A stretch of 30,898 nucleotides of DNA from Plakobranchus ocellatus (GCA_019648995.1 BLXT01003725.1:736136-767033), one strand, 5' to 3'; counted from the stretch's first letter, positions 24,601-30,370 are shown. Notes: generated from the letters alone by a model not told the origin. Numbers and translations: made by a program.

Positions 24601-27600
24601 ACGAACTGTTTTCCTTATCAGATAATGCTTAAGTATCTTTTTTCGGGTGTTTTTTTTTTTCAAATCTCCTTTCTCTATATCGAACTCACCATACCGTCGT
24701 CAGATAGTGTTTTCCTAGTTAACCCTTACCCCCTCCCTCTTCCCACACCCCTTTTTGCCCACTTGTTTTCCTCTCGACTCCTAGCTTACCTTCTCCAGAG
24801 AGTATTCCTTGCTGGCCTGAGAGCTGATGCCCATTAGGATATCCAGGTACTTTTCCAGGCCCAACTGCAGTACCTCAAACAGAGGCGTGTCCTCTTTGGG
24901 GGTGATGTCCATGCCCACCTGATAGATAGTTGTGAAAAGATAATTAAATTATCATCAGTTCTATCAAGAAATAAAAAACGCGGCTACCCTCCTTATAAAT
25001 CCCGTTCGTGATGTGGCATGCCATTTTGCTGAAGAAAAAGATGGACGACTAAATAAAACAACTGACTTTCTATTAAAAATGATGGGAAAGTAAGTATTTT
25101 AAATTATTATTTTTAATTCACCCTTATAGATACTTTTGAAGTAAGCATCGGTTTTACCAGAGATTGAAGATGTAATATTTATTTTTTAAAGTAAATATTT
25201 ATACATCTTTTATTTTGTATTTTGTTTTTAACACCTAGCAGGCAATTATCTAACTGAAGTGTTGCACACTGCATAAGTCTTCTTTATTTAGCCTTTATTT
25301 AGTAGTCACATTACACTGTGAGAACGAGCTCTATAATAACGCCACAGTCTACTTAGTGGCCTCAAGTGATATAGATATTCCATCAATACTATTTTATATT
25401 TATACCCAACCTTAGAACATGTTAATACTCCATTGGTTTTTAAGACAAACTTAATCTATCGCAAAACAAACTTCTATCGCATATCTTTAGGAAAGCCGAT
25501 GATTATATGTCATAATTTTCATGTGAGTCATGTCCTTGTTTAAACCCGTTAAGTGTAACAGTTAAAACGTACATCCTTTACGCATGAAATACACAGGTAG
25601 CCTTCATATCCTCATATTATGATATGTAATATGAACTTGTCTGCTAGCTAATTGTTTGGTCAAACTAAAGAATAGTGGAACATTTGATTCTCTGCTTTAA
25701 TCATTAGGTTAATGTTGCGTATTGCACTCATTCTCAAAACCACAGTTGTAGATTTTGAATAATGAAAACTCCAAGGCTCACATTATATTTGACAAAGTGA
25801 TTGTTGGTGATTGACAGCAAGTATAAGGTGCGTACAACCATTTTTTATACTGCTAGAATAGATGGATATGCAAAGTAACTTTCTGCCCGCCTTTCACTGT
25901 TCACTTTACAATCTAACTAATTTGCGAAGATCACACTTCCCCAACCACACTGTCACTAACAAATGCGACAAACAGCACAAGTTATTTAGCACTTCTCTTT
26001 GCTCTCTGTACCGAAATATATCTATGTAACGTCGTATGTAAACGGCAGAGCCAACTTAGTTACGCTGTGCTACTGAGAACATAGTAGGCTGTAAACATAT
26101 GCTAGTTAAAGCACCTCTTAACGGCATTGTGGTTTGAGCTTACGATATGTGGTGACTTTATCAAATGAGATGATTTTATATTGACCTTTTCACTCATCAT
26201 CTGCCAGTGCCTCTCTTTAATGCCAGGGTTACACAGTGCTGAGATGAGCGGCATGTTGATCTTGAATTTCTCTAGCTTGGCCTTGATGGTCGCCGATGCT
26301 CGCATGGGACCCTTGAAGTCTGGATGACCAAACACCTTGGTCAGTTTGTAGGCTGTGCGCCATAGGTTTTGGACCTGCAAGAACATTCCGGTTTTTTTTG
26401 GTTTTTGTTTTTTGTAAATCTTTTTTTTTTCTTACGTATTGCAAAGTTATTGTCGTTCCCAGGCGTTAAAACACAACATATATTTCAAGCAACAAAAGAA
26501 CAGAGTTTTGAGTGAATGAATATGTAATATAGTCATAAAGGATACTTAAATAAAAAAAGTAAGTTGTACTGATTCAAGGCATCTATTCAACATCTCTCTC
26601 ATTTGCGAAAACCATTAAGCTCACTACAGTTCAATTTGATGATCTACCCTTGGCTAAATTCTAATTTCAGACATATTAAAAACCATAAAATTACGATAAA
26701 AAACAAAAGTCTAAGGAAAAAATCATGTATTAAACTACTTCTTGCATCAAACATGAAGCCTTAACTATAGCATATTAAGATGTGTTTGAAATCAGAAATA
26801 GAAAATATATTTGCCATGCATCTCATTTCACTCTACGGAATTACGAATTAAAGTTGACTGAATAAGAAATTTCAAAACGATTTCGACATGCAGCGTCCTT
26901 ATGCATTGCACTAGTATTCATTTTGCCTCCGCGTTCTCCACTCCTAAACATAACAATTGAATATCTGACCATTTGCCCATGGCCTCGAACCTTCGTACAA
27001 TGACCCTTAACTTCTTAACCCTACACCTGATGTCAACTCCAAGAACTTCTCACGTTTACCATTGAGCACTGACCCTTGATCCCAGAGTGAATGCCCAGCT
27101 GACTTACCCCTTCTTCTACATCCTCAGCGTTCACCTCAAGTAGCGGACCATTCATCCACTTGTCGTGTGCCTGATGAAAGGTGACAGCTGTTGACCAGAG
27201 CTTGTCGTAGGGTTCCTTCCTGAGAGCGATCTCATCGATCTGTCTGTATTCTGTGTGCGTCTCCAGTCCAAGCATCTGCTCTTCGCGGTTGATTCGCAGT
27301 TTCTAAGCCAGGAAGAAAGGGGAGAAACTTGAACTGTTATGTGAATTTTTTTTGGTGTTGAATATGTAGGGGCATGTCGCTTAAAATGATTAGTACAAAT
27401 ATTAAGAAACCATATGAGGAATATAAAAATAGTTTAACAAAAGAAGGAAATATGGTATGAGAGAGAGGGAGATAGGAAGAAAGGGAAAGAAAAAAGAAAA
27501 GGAGAGAAAGATAGATATATAAAAAGAAACAGACAACAGGAAATGGGAAGGGGAGACTGAATAAACAGAAAGCTGATGAAAACAACAAGAAATAAATGGG

Positions 27601-29166
27601 GGAAAGTGAGTGGACAAATTTCGAGGTAAACAAAAAGACAGGTAGACAAATTAGAAAGCCGATAAAGGACCTATCAGAAAGATGGTCAAAGATACAGATG
27701 AAATGACAAAAGATTGGACACCGCAGAATAAATTATTTAATTCTAGCTGCTGAATAAGTTATCATTTCTTGTTTTGAAACTGGTACTTATAATGTAGGCG
27801 CTTTGTGTGCAATGGTTCCTATTGCATAATCATTGATCTACGGGGAATGTGCAAACGTCTGTATTAAATCAAATAATGCGTTTAAAATTCATGCAAAGTT
27901 ACCTCATCTTTAAACTCCTCAATCTTCTGGCCAATGTCCTCCAGCTCCATCATGTATTTATCCGCCTCAGACATGCGGTCTTTGGAGTTGAAATCTTTGA
28001 TCTTTTTCAGGTAATCGTTGAGAGTGTTCTCAAACCGCTTCTTCCAATCCTTGAGACGGTTGCAGGCGATGTCATGCTCTTTCTGAAGCTTGTTCTCCCT
28101 GGCAAAGCGTCACAAATTATAAGGCAATAGCTTTACAAGCAACAACTGTGGTGAACATTGTGATATGGGGACTACGGGGATTTCTGATTGTTGAGGGTGA
28201 AGAGGCATCATTTTGTTTGCACTGTTTAAAAAAGGGCGAAAATGTGAAACCAATTTTTGCCCCTGAAGACAGCATTATAATGTGCTACGCATATGTCATA
28301 GCTGTTGATATAAATACCTCATTTACTCCCGTCACTTACGCGTTTCGGACAATGGGAATGATCCGATCAGGCCATGTGAAGGTTGTGTTATGGACGATGA
28401 TATCCTCCTTAGGCAGGTAGGCATACTCCATAAGGAACATCATGTTAGCCGAGGCGATCTCTAGCTTGTCCTGTACGAAGAAGGTTCATAGATAGAGAGA
28501 AGTACGTGTTCATGTGAGTGTTAGGGAAATATACATAGAGAGAAATACAGATGGTACAAAAAAGGAGGATTAGGAGAGAAGAGGTTAGAGAATGTGTGTG
28601 TGTGTGTGTGTGTGTTTTAAAAAGAGAGGCAAAGAGGTTGAAGAAAAAGATCAAAATGAAACAATTTGGGAAAAAGGAGAAGGATGTACTGGGAGGAAGT
28701 GTATCGAAGAAATGGGCCGAAACTTCAAGAAAAAAAATAAGCAAATAAAGCATATCTGTACCATCTTAAGGAAAACAAATCACTGGTACATGTGGCTACT
28801 AGACATACTACAAATAGCCAGGCAGAAAGAAACACACAAAAAATAACAGATTCAATAAAAAATAAGATGCACACACATATTCAAAAGATAGGTAGATACA
28901 AAAGTTAAAGACTCAAACAAAGTGGATGAAGTATCTACCACAGACATGAGTGTGTAACTCACCAGCAAGCTGAGCATCTCTCCAACCTTTAGGTTTTCCA
29001 CATACTCAATCAGCTGTACCAGCTCTCGCGTGTTCTCCGCCTGGTACGAGCTCTTTTTCACAATATTGTCATACTGCTTGCAGATCTGACGGTTAAACTT
29101 GTTGCTTACTTCTGCGATCTTCTGTACCATGGTGTCGATGTTTTTCCGGGCTGTATCCACCAGCCA
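5139..29166 (-). CDS. DNAH3: Axonemal inner-arm dynein heavy chain, DNAH3-like (partial, 29 exons)
   Basis: Dynein heavy chains are ATP-driven microtubule motors; the DNAH3/7/12 group forms single-headed inner arms of cilia and flagella. Twenty-nine exons join in phase to give 1,411 codons without a stop. Visible in order: tail coiled coil (residues about 1-177 of this fragment), linker with WLYLEPIF near 430 and [17 protein letters not shown] near 505, AAA1 P-loop GPAGTGKT at 771-778, Walker B CFDEFNR near 821-827, sensor [11 protein letters not shown] near 872, AAA2 P-loop GDPLGGKT at 1052-1059, and AAA2 Walker B IIFDGPVD with no catalytic glutamate. From memory of the family, [41 protein letters not shown] and QLGWEPL fit DNAH3 better than DNAH7, although QLGWEPL also occurs in DNAH12. 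The start codon, AAA3-6, stalk and C-terminus lie outside the window. Family call near certain; paralogue call likely. Confidence 0.85.
5284..5905 (-). other. Intron 28
   Basis: 622 bp between exons 28 and 29. Unique AT-rich sequence; no element recognised. Confidence 0.85.
5906..6178 (-). CDS. DNAH3: DNAH3-like exon 28: acidic/poly-Gly insertion and pre-AAA3 helix
   Basis: 273 nt, the longest exon here. It starts [20 protein letters not shown], continues with six glycines and DEPPSMG, then returns to family sequence at [20 protein letters not shown] and FDEFFRTL ('F.FS..WS.G'). The first ~35 residues look disordered and expanded relative to the short acidic stretch I recall in vertebrate DNAH3. 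Acceptor CACATATAG, donor CCGAA|GTAAGA. Confidence 0.93.
6179..6631 (-). other. Intron 27 with (CAGA)n(CA)n
   Basis: 453 bp. Contains a CAGA run followed by CA repeats at about 6346-6381 and poly-T stretches; otherwise unremarkable. Confidence 0.85.
6346..6381. repeat. (CAGA)n(CA)n microsatellite
   Basis: About five CAGA units followed by about seven CA units. Confidence 0.9.
6632..6765 (-). CDS. DNAH3: DNAH3-like exon 27: AAA2-AAA3 connecting helices
   Basis: 134 nt, [20 protein letters not shown] to [11 protein letters not shown] plus two bases of a lysine codon. The correct frame is fixed by phase from exon 26 and by the DNAH3-type pattern 'W.V.PCL.F....CK...QTSPIH.A.SM..LYS.L'. A longer open frame overlapping here on the same strand is a shadow. 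Acceptor ACCGTGCCAG, donor CAA|GTGAGG. Confidence 0.9.
6766..7098 (-). other. Intron 26
   Basis: 333 bp between exons 26 and 27. Nothing beyond AT-rich unique sequence. Confidence 0.85.
7099..7213 (-). CDS. DNAH3: DNAH3-like exon 26: AAA2 to AAA3 transition
   Basis: 115 nt, [20 protein letters not shown] to PEQKETIR. 'RCGMIYM.P.QLGW.PL' is the post-AAA2 signature; the rest is variable, as usual. Acceptor TTCCCAG, donor CAGG|GTTAGT. Confidence 0.96.
7214..8327 (-). other. Intron 25 with tandem duplication
   Basis: 1,114 bp. The part nearest exon 25 is a degenerate ~245-bp tandem duplication, listed separately; the rest is AT-rich with no coding signal. Confidence 0.85.
7869..8315. repeat. 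Degenerate tandem duplication, period ~245 bp
   Basis: Unit 1 (about 7869-8060) and unit 2 (about 8112-8315) share ordered blocks: TATACGTACA/TATACATACA (7871, 8114), GTTGTATT...ATTTCTAT, and GCCCGTATATTACA/GCCCGTATGTTACA (8021, 8271). The offset grows from 243 to 250 through indels. Confidence 0.75.
8328..8428 (-). CDS. DNAH3: DNAH3-like exon 25: AAA2
   Basis: 101 nt, [20 protein letters not shown] to ASPATVS plus two bases of an arginine codon. 'LCL.SGEIIQ' and 'SPATVSRCGM' (with exon 26) are invariant. Acceptor CTCTGGTAG, donor CG|GTCAGTC, a less common donor. A degenerate copy of its 5' end lies 88 bp upstream. Confidence 0.96.
8478..8520 (-). repeat. Degenerate copy of exon 25 5' border
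   Basis: Offset 88 bp from 8390-8432. The first 18 bases are identical, then 16 of 26 match, running across the exon border. In the exon frame it reads [14 protein letters not shown] against [14 protein letters not shown]. The base pair aligned with the acceptor AG is AA in the transcript, so it should not splice as such. Confidence 0.75.
8868..9240. repeat. (CT)n-rich polypyrimidine tract
   Basis: Irregular TCTC, TTTC and CCCT sequence for about 370 bp on the plus strand. The open frame through it is low-complexity Ser/Leu/Phe and not a gene. Confidence 0.9.
9249..9379 (-). CDS. DNAH3: DNAH3-like exon 24: AAA2 Walker B
   Basis: 131 nt completing the glycine codon, then [19 protein letters not shown] and [20 protein letters not shown]. 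The Walker B has DG in place of DE, as in all dynein AAA2 modules, so it binds but does not hydrolyse nucleotide. Acceptor TTATCTCTCAG, donor GTGAGGG. Confidence 0.97.
9380..9734 (-). other. Intron 23
   Basis: 355 bp between exons 23 and 24. No element recognised. Confidence 0.85.
9735..9822 (-). CDS. DNAH3: DNAH3-like exon 23: AAA2
   Basis: 88 nt, [20 protein letters not shown] to VSHEWTD plus one base of a glycine codon. '[20 protein letters not shown]' is an AAA2 signature. Acceptor TTCTTAAAG, donor GTAAGTA. Confidence 0.97.
9823..10554 (-). other. Intron 22 with SINE-like copy
   Basis: 732 bp. Holds the plus-oriented SINE-like element at 9982-10090; the remainder is unique AT-rich sequence. 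Confidence 0.85.
9982..10090 (+). mobile_element. tRNA-derived SINE-like element, copy 1
   Basis: Starts AGCGTTAGTG, has a B-box-like AGATTCAAGTTCGAGGCC, and ends TCTGGCCTGATGAGGGCTTA. The start, the B-box region and the 17-base end are shared, inverted, with 10854-10949. Length and boxes fit a tRNA-related SINE head; no family is assigned. Confidence 0.6.
10555..10689 (-). CDS. DNAH3: DNAH3-like exon 22: AAA2 P-loop
   Basis: Forty-five codons, [20 protein letters not shown] followed by [18 protein letters not shown] is the Walker A of AAA2, a structural, non-hydrolysing nucleotide site. Acceptor GAGCCAG, donor GTAAGATG. The exon sits between two inverted SINE-like copies. Confidence 0.97.
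10690..11351 (-). other. Intron 21 with SINE-like copy
   Basis: 662 bp. Holds the minus-oriented SINE-like element at 10854-10949; nothing else recognised. Confidence 0.85.
10854..10949 (-). mobile_element. tRNA-derived SINE-like element, copy 2
   Basis: On the minus strand it reads AGCGTTAGTG ... GGGTTCAAATCCGAGC (a near-perfect tRNA B box) ... CCTGGCCTGATGAGGGCTTA. The final 17 bases match copy 1 exactly. Copies 1 and 2 lie in opposite orientations on either side of exon 22. Confidence 0.65.
11352..11516 (-). CDS. DNAH3: DNAH3-like exon 21: AAA1-AAA2 connection
   Basis: Fifty-five codons, [20 protein letters not shown] to WFIVKIIQ. 'LF.GI.SDLFPGV.LP.PDY' is conserved in the family, and [11 protein letters not shown] resembles DNAH3. 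Acceptor ATCAG with a weak pyrimidine tract, donor GTGAGAT. Confidence 0.96.
11517..12205 (-). other. Intron 20
   Basis: 689 bp, very AT-rich; no repeat or coding signal. Confidence 0.85.
12206..12349 (-). CDS. DNAH3: DNAH3-like exon 20: AAA1 small subdomain
   Basis: Forty-eight codons, [20 protein letters not shown] to SINDVNLPK. 'YDYGMRA.KSVL..AGNLK' and 'LLRSI.DVN.PK' mark the AAA1 lid, with the sensor II arginine in this region. Acceptor GTGTTACAG, donor GTAAACA. Confidence 0.97.
12350..12738 (-). other. Intron 19
   Basis: 389 bp; nothing recognised. Confidence 0.85.
12739..12876 (-). CDS. DNAH3: DNAH3-like exon 19: AAA1
   Basis: Forty-six codons, [20 protein letters not shown] to [21 protein letters not shown] is conserved in all axonemal heavy chains, and [18 protein letters not shown] fits DNAH3. 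Acceptor CCACGACAG, donor GTGAGGTT. Confidence 0.97.
12877..13495 (-). other. Intron 18
   Basis: 619 bp; open frames on both strands are short and run out of the flanking exons. Confidence 0.85.
13496..13666 (-). CDS. DNAH3: DNAH3-like exon 18: AAA1 sensor I
   Basis: Fifty-seven codons, [20 protein letters not shown] to [19 protein letters not shown] carries the sensor I asparagine, and [11 protein letters not shown] is the preceding insert loop. Acceptor CTGACCAG, donor GTGAGGC. Confidence 0.97.
13667..14578 (-). other. Intron 17 with trinucleotide repeats
   Basis: 912 bp. AT-rich, with the compound TTG/TTC microsatellite at 14262-14391 close to exon 17. Confidence 0.85.
14262..14391. repeat. 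Compound (TTG)n(TTC)n microsatellite
   Basis: About 19 TTG units (one longer T run near 14275) pass directly into about 23 TTC units at 14322-14391. In the transcript this is (GAA)~23 followed by (CAA)~19. The leucine/phenylalanine open frame through it is an artefact. Confidence 0.95.
14579..14698 (-). CDS. DNAH3: DNAH3-like exon 17: AAA1 Walker B
   Basis: Forty codons, [20 protein letters not shown] then [29 protein letters not shown] is the AAA1 Walker B with the catalytic glutamate present. [14 protein letters not shown] is the wording I associate with DNAH3, where DNAH7/12 have DYLA. Acceptor has a strong pyrimidine tract (TTTTCCTCCAG); donor GTAAAAAT. Confidence 0.97.
14699..17257 (-). 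other. Intron 16 with retrotransposon remnant
   Basis: 2,559 bp, the longest complete intron here, mostly explained by the decayed non-LTR element at about 15214-16860. Confidence 0.85.
15214..16860 (-). mobile_element. Decayed non-LTR retrotransposon (LINE) fragment, same strand as the gene
   Basis: Broken reverse-transcriptase pieces appear in colinear order on the minus strand: a connector with [16 protein letters not shown] (near 16690), [19 protein letters not shown] (near 16300, the 'KA.GPD....E..KAL' RT motif), [13 protein letters not shown], then [20 protein letters not shown] (near 15830), [20 protein letters not shown] (near 15480) and [12 protein letters not shown] (near 15310). 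That is the usual C-terminal order of LINEs abundant in invertebrates. Several frameshifts and stops break it, the catalytic YxDD region is not clear and no endonuclease domain is present, so it is a dead 5'-truncated copy. The clade is not assigned. Confidence 0.88.
17258..17366 (-). CDS. DNAH3: DNAH3-like exon 16: AAA1 P-loop
   Basis: 109 nt, [16 protein letters not shown] then [28 protein letters not shown] is the Walker A of AAA1, the main ATP-hydrolysing site. The usual TETTKDL reads TETSKDL, a conservative change. Acceptor CTTGTATAG, donor CAG|GTACATC. Confidence 0.97.
17367..18076 (-). other. Intron 15
   Basis: 710 bp; AT-rich, nothing recognised. Confidence 0.85.
18077..18275 (-). 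CDS. DNAH3: DNAH3-like exon 15: AAA1 N-terminal part
   Basis: 199 nt, beginning in the alanine codon of VHARDV. Contains [11 protein letters not shown] and [20 protein letters not shown], the invariant lead-in to AAA1. Acceptor CTGTCCACAG, donor CAG|GTTAGTA. Its 5' border is duplicated upstream in intron 14. Confidence 0.97.
18276..18593 (-). other. Intron 14 with copies of exon 15 border
   Basis: 318 bp, about 40% of it explained by two degenerate copies of the exon 15 acceptor region at 18341-18402 and about 18410-18475. Confidence 0.85.
18341..18475 (-). repeat. Two degenerate copies of exon 15 5' border
   Basis: 18341-18402 aligns without gaps to 18232-18293 (offset 109) at about 48 of 62 bases, spanning exon and intron. 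The acceptor AG is AA in the copy. A weaker copy (CTGATCATAT at 18436 against CTGATCACAT at 18260) follows at about 18410-18475. Confidence 0.75.
18594..18732 (-). CDS. DNAH3: DNAH3-like exon 14: linker-AAA1 junction
   Basis: 139 nt, [20 protein letters not shown] to [11 protein letters not shown] plus one base of an alanine codon. '[20 protein letters not shown]' followed by 'DVHARDV' is the conserved helix pair before AAA1. Acceptor CTTTCCCCAG, donor GTGAGTG. Confidence 0.95.
19016..19202. repeat. Long inverted repeat (foldback), 59-bp arms
   Basis: Left arm 19016-19074 begins GTTCTACACCCCTTGACC; right arm 19144-19202 ends GGGGTGTAGAAC. They are reverse complements at 56 of 59 positions, with a 69-base loop. 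The transcript would form a stable hairpin. No coding sense; resembles a MITE or recent inverted duplication. Confidence 0.93.
19613..19829 (-). repeat. Degenerate copies of exon 13 3' end and donor
   Basis: 19613-19656 aligns without gaps to the coding bases 19928-19971 at 34 of 44. 19737-19783 and 19783-19829 resemble 19891-19937, the donor border; both keep ACTTACCT, so GTAAGT survives at 19748-19749 and 19791-19792. Confidence 0.75.
19904..20056 (-). CDS. DNAH3: DNAH3-like exon 13: end of linker
   Basis: Fifty-one codons, [20 protein letters not shown] to HWTAEVTQ, including [18 protein letters not shown], the end-of-linker motif 'W....PGQ'. Acceptor CATGTCTAG, donor CAG|GTAAGTG. Degenerate copies of its last part lie downstream in intron 13. 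Confidence 0.96.
20057..20954 (-). other. Intron 12 with tandem repeat and gap
   Basis: 898 bp including 118 N. The part next to exon 12 is a ~90-bp tandem repeat built on the exon's own 3' border, listed separately. Confidence 0.85.
20591..20957 (-). repeat. Tandem repeat of exon 12 donor border, period ~83-93 bp
   Basis: The phrase TTCACCTG(C/T)TGTAGCCACCTC... occurs at 20591 (variant TTCATCTG), 20681, 20764 and at the true border 20950. Spacings are 90, 83 and 186 bp, the last being about two units across the N run. Pyrimidine-rich sequence separates units. Copies at 20681 and 20764 keep the GTGAAC donor. Confidence 0.82.
20781..20898. other. Assembly gap (118 N)
   Basis: A run of N inside the exon 12 border repeat, probably a collapsed or unresolved repeat unit. 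Confidence 1.
20955..21183 (-). CDS. DNAH3: DNAH3-like exon 12: linker, swinging-arm C-terminal half
   Basis: 229 nt, from the end of the [20 protein letters not shown] signature to GLVERWLQQ. The run [13 protein letters not shown] is near-invariant in DNAH3/7/12. Acceptor TTCCTTGCAG, donor CAG|GTGAAC. The last ~40 bases and the donor are repeated in degenerate form several times in the following intron, around the assembly gap. Confidence 0.96.
21184..21717 (-). other. Intron 11 with (TA)n
   Basis: 534 bp; contains the TA microsatellite at 21631-21676, otherwise unique. Confidence 0.85.
21631..21676. repeat. (TA)n microsatellite
   Basis: Perfect TA run of about 46 bases, roughly 40 bp from the exon 11 donor. 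Confidence 0.95.
21718..21785 (-). CDS. DNAH3: DNAH3-like exon 11: linker
   Basis: A 68-nt exon coding [20 protein letters not shown] plus FP and two bases of an arginine codon. It is the first part of the linker signature [17 protein letters not shown], which exon 12 completes. Donor GTAAAAAC, acceptor CTACAG. A (TA)n tract lies just downstream in the transcript. Confidence 0.95.
21786..22233 (-). other. Intron 10
   Basis: 448 bp; nothing recognised. Confidence 0.85.
22234..22324 (-). CDS. DNAH3: DNAH3-like exon 10: linker
   Basis: 91 nt. After the shared W it reads [19 protein letters not shown] to LQHSE. Acceptor GTGCATATAG, donor GTAAAAAT. The sequence is less conserved than its neighbours, as usual for this linker helix. 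Confidence 0.93.
22325..22812 (-). other. Intron 9
   Basis: 488 bp; nothing recognised. Confidence 0.85.
22813..22952 (-). CDS. DNAH3: DNAH3-like exon 9: linker core
   Basis: 140 nt, [20 protein letters not shown] followed by [26 protein letters not shown] is the best-conserved linker motif of dyneins. It ends two bases into a tryptophan codon finished by exon 10. Acceptor CTTTCAG, donor GTAAGTG. Confidence 0.96.
22953..23675 (-). other. Intron 8
   Basis: 723 bp; nothing recognised. Confidence 0.85.
23676..23774 (-). CDS. DNAH3: DNAH3-like exon 8: linker
   Basis: Thirty-three codons, [20 protein letters not shown] to NKWDQML; 'DHIVKT.TM.GSPF..PFE' is conserved across the DNAH3/7/12 group. 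Acceptor TTATTTCAG, donor GTAAGAC. Confidence 0.95.
23775..24306 (-). other. Intron 7
   Basis: 532 bp; nothing recognised. Confidence 0.85.
24307..24408 (-). CDS. DNAH3: DNAH3-like exon 7: linker
   Basis: Thirty-four codons, [20 protein letters not shown] to SSFDDIQ. The 'M..W' helix and 'ILSSFDDIQ' are standard linker features of axonemal heavy chains. Acceptor CATTTCAG, donor GTAAGTC. Confidence 0.95.
24409..24789 (-). other. Intron 6
   Basis: 381 bp; has a pyrimidine-rich stretch on the plus strand near 24720-24780, nothing else. Confidence 0.85.
24790..24918 (-). CDS. DNAH3: DNAH3-like exon 6: linker
   Basis: Forty-three codons, [18 protein letters not shown] to SKEYSLEK; the '[15 protein letters not shown]' stretch is a family signature completed by exon 7. 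Acceptor CTATCTATCAG, donor GTAAGCT. Confidence 0.95.
24919..26185 (-). other. Intron 5
   Basis: 1,267 bp with a weak GTCAAT donor (or 1,225 bp if the GTAAGC at 26142-26143 is used). AT-rich unique sequence; no element recognised. Confidence 0.8.
26186..26374 (-). CDS. DNAH3: DNAH3-like exon 5: linker
   Basis: Sixty-three codons, [15 protein letters not shown] to HWQMMSEK, including [14 protein letters not shown], a hallmark of the linker ('L..RHW..M'). The 3' end chosen here (AAG|GTCAAT) gives the family-typical junction MSEK-VGMDITP with exon 6. A stronger donor GTAAGC lies 42 nt further on and would add 14 in-frame residues (exon then 26144-26374); see findings. Confidence 0.9.
26375..27107 (-). 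other. Intron 4
   Basis: 733 bp; poly-T near 26390-26430, otherwise nothing. Confidence 0.85.
27108..27302 (-). CDS. DNAH3: DNAH3-like exon 4: start of linker (DHC_N2) region
   Basis: Sixty-five whole codons, [14 protein letters not shown] to NAEDVEEG. It contains [20 protein letters not shown] followed by [11 protein letters not shown], the conserved 'Y.KLW..........W..G' entry into the dynein linker. Acceptor TGGCTTAG, donor GTAAGTC. Confidence 0.95.
27303..27902 (-). other. Intron 3 with purine-rich tract
   Basis: 600 bp; purine-rich low complexity at about 27440-27610 on the plus strand, which produces spurious Ser/Phe open frames on the minus strand. Confidence 0.85.
27903..28098 (-). 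CDS. DNAH3: DNAH3-like exon 3: tail coiled coil
   Basis: 196 nt. After the shared alanine codon it reads [20 protein letters not shown] through to KIEEFKDE, almost entirely charged and helical, as expected for the coiled-coil tail that binds intermediate or light chains. Acceptor TTTGCCAG, donor GTAACTT. Confidence 0.92.
28340..28470 (-). CDS. DNAH3: DNAH3-like exon 2: tail segment
   Basis: 131 nt beginning [20 protein letters not shown] and containing [10 protein letters not shown], the conserved dynein-tail 'TWP..I..I' element. Acceptor TTCGTACAG, donor GTAAGTG. It ends two bases into an alanine codon that exon 3 completes. An open frame on the opposite strand overlaps it by chance. Confidence 0.93.
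28471..28962 (-). other. Intron 1 with (TG)n
   Basis: 492 bp; purine-rich with a TG microsatellite at 28592-28615. No coding signal. Confidence 0.85.
28592..28615. repeat. (TG)n microsatellite
   Basis: Twelve perfect TG units. Confidence 0.93.
28963..29166 (-). CDS. DNAH3: DNAH3-like exon 1 of window: tail, coiled-coil segment
   Basis: Sixty-eight whole codons, [13 protein letters not shown] to KVGEMLSLL. The acceptor reads CCCCACAG and the donor GTGAGTT. The charged helical run with [15 protein letters not shown] matches the dynein tail motif 'NT.EL..L..Y.E'. It is the first exon of the gene recognisable in the window but not the start of the protein, because the acceptor implies an upstream exon beyond the window. 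Confidence 0.92.
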
Positions 29167-29967
29167 CTGTGGGGTAAATTGAAAGATAAGTAATTAATAT
29201 GCTTTTATTTCATGAAGGCATCCATCTCTTAGGTAAACATTCATAATTCAATTATCTTTTCAGTCAGATCATACTTGTAAACAAAACAAAAATTCTGTGA
29301 TGGGCCATTTGTTCTCTGCTTTTAAATAACTTTTTTGCCAACATGATTTACGCGAGAAAACTAGCTGTCTCACATTTTTAGTGAGATATGAAATCATAGA
29401 TCAATACCATAGCCATCTAAAACGGAGAATGTTAATGCAAGCTTTCTATTTGAGAAGCGTCTCTAGGTCATTTGACTGCAGTTGAACTTGGCAAAAGCTA
29501 GCTAGACACACATGAAGATAGAGATACATGTACAACCTGAACCAGAGCATCATTTTTCGTGTTCTACAGGGTGATTTCAATAAAATATTGCCTTAATAGC
29601 TTTTGCACAAAAAGGAGGGGAAAGACTTGAATGTGAAGTACAAGGACTAGGGTCTACTATAAGAAGAGGACATGCACGAGTCAGTTTCTGAGCCTACTAG
29701 CAAAGGCAAAGCCCGCACAATTTGTTTATAGACGAAAATGGTGACTTGTTCAATTTTTCTCTTCGAGAGTGTTACAGCGTTTTGTGGTTTTAAAAACTAA
29801 ATTTGTACATTAATCAGTTTTTACCATATCGTTATATATGCAGTATTAACTTACTTTACTGTTTATACTTGTTTTAGATGTGAAAGAACCTGCATTTATT
29901 AATACTTGAAAAGGTTTGAAATGGTGGTTAAACCTGACTTTCCGAAAATGGAAGAATGAACCAATAA

Positions 29968-30340
29968 CGTCTAGATCTAAAGTCTACAAACCTACAGACA
30001 GTGGAATTAAGATTATGTAAAGTTTATTCCACAGAGTTGTTTGTAGAATCTGCTACATGCCTAGCCATACAGACTAGTTTAGATCTAGACTTGTGTAAGT
30101 TGCTACTGGGCCTTTGTTAAATTATATCATAGTGTAGATCTAGATCCAGAGCTAGAGCCTTTCTATGACTTAATTAAACTTAACAGTTTGTAGATAGTGA
30201 TAATGCGTTCCCTCTCTACTGTAAGGCCTAGATCTTGTCTAGATCTAGCTTTATTATCAATGAACATGATTAACTTCAAGCTTTAAAAAATGAAAAATGT
30301 CTTATAAAGACAATCTATGTCTAGATCTAGTAGTAGAGAG
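29968..30340. repeat. TCTAGATC-rich dispersed palindrome cluster
   Basis: Self-complementary TCTAGATC/AGATCTAG words occur near 29971, 30079, 30136, 30228-30246 and 30319, far above chance for 370 bp. Not a regular tandem repeat. Confidence 0.75.
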
Positions 30341-30370
30341 GTAGTCTAGTTTTGATCTCTAACCATTATC

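Noticed and set aside
27849..28420. Two plus-strand open frames over exons 2 and 3
   Set aside because: They are antisense to well-supported dynein exons and show no recognisable protein features.
28551..28846. Plus-strand Lys/Glu-rich frames beginning MVQKRR or MCVCVC
   Set aside because: They derive from purine-rich and (TG)n simple sequence within intron 1.
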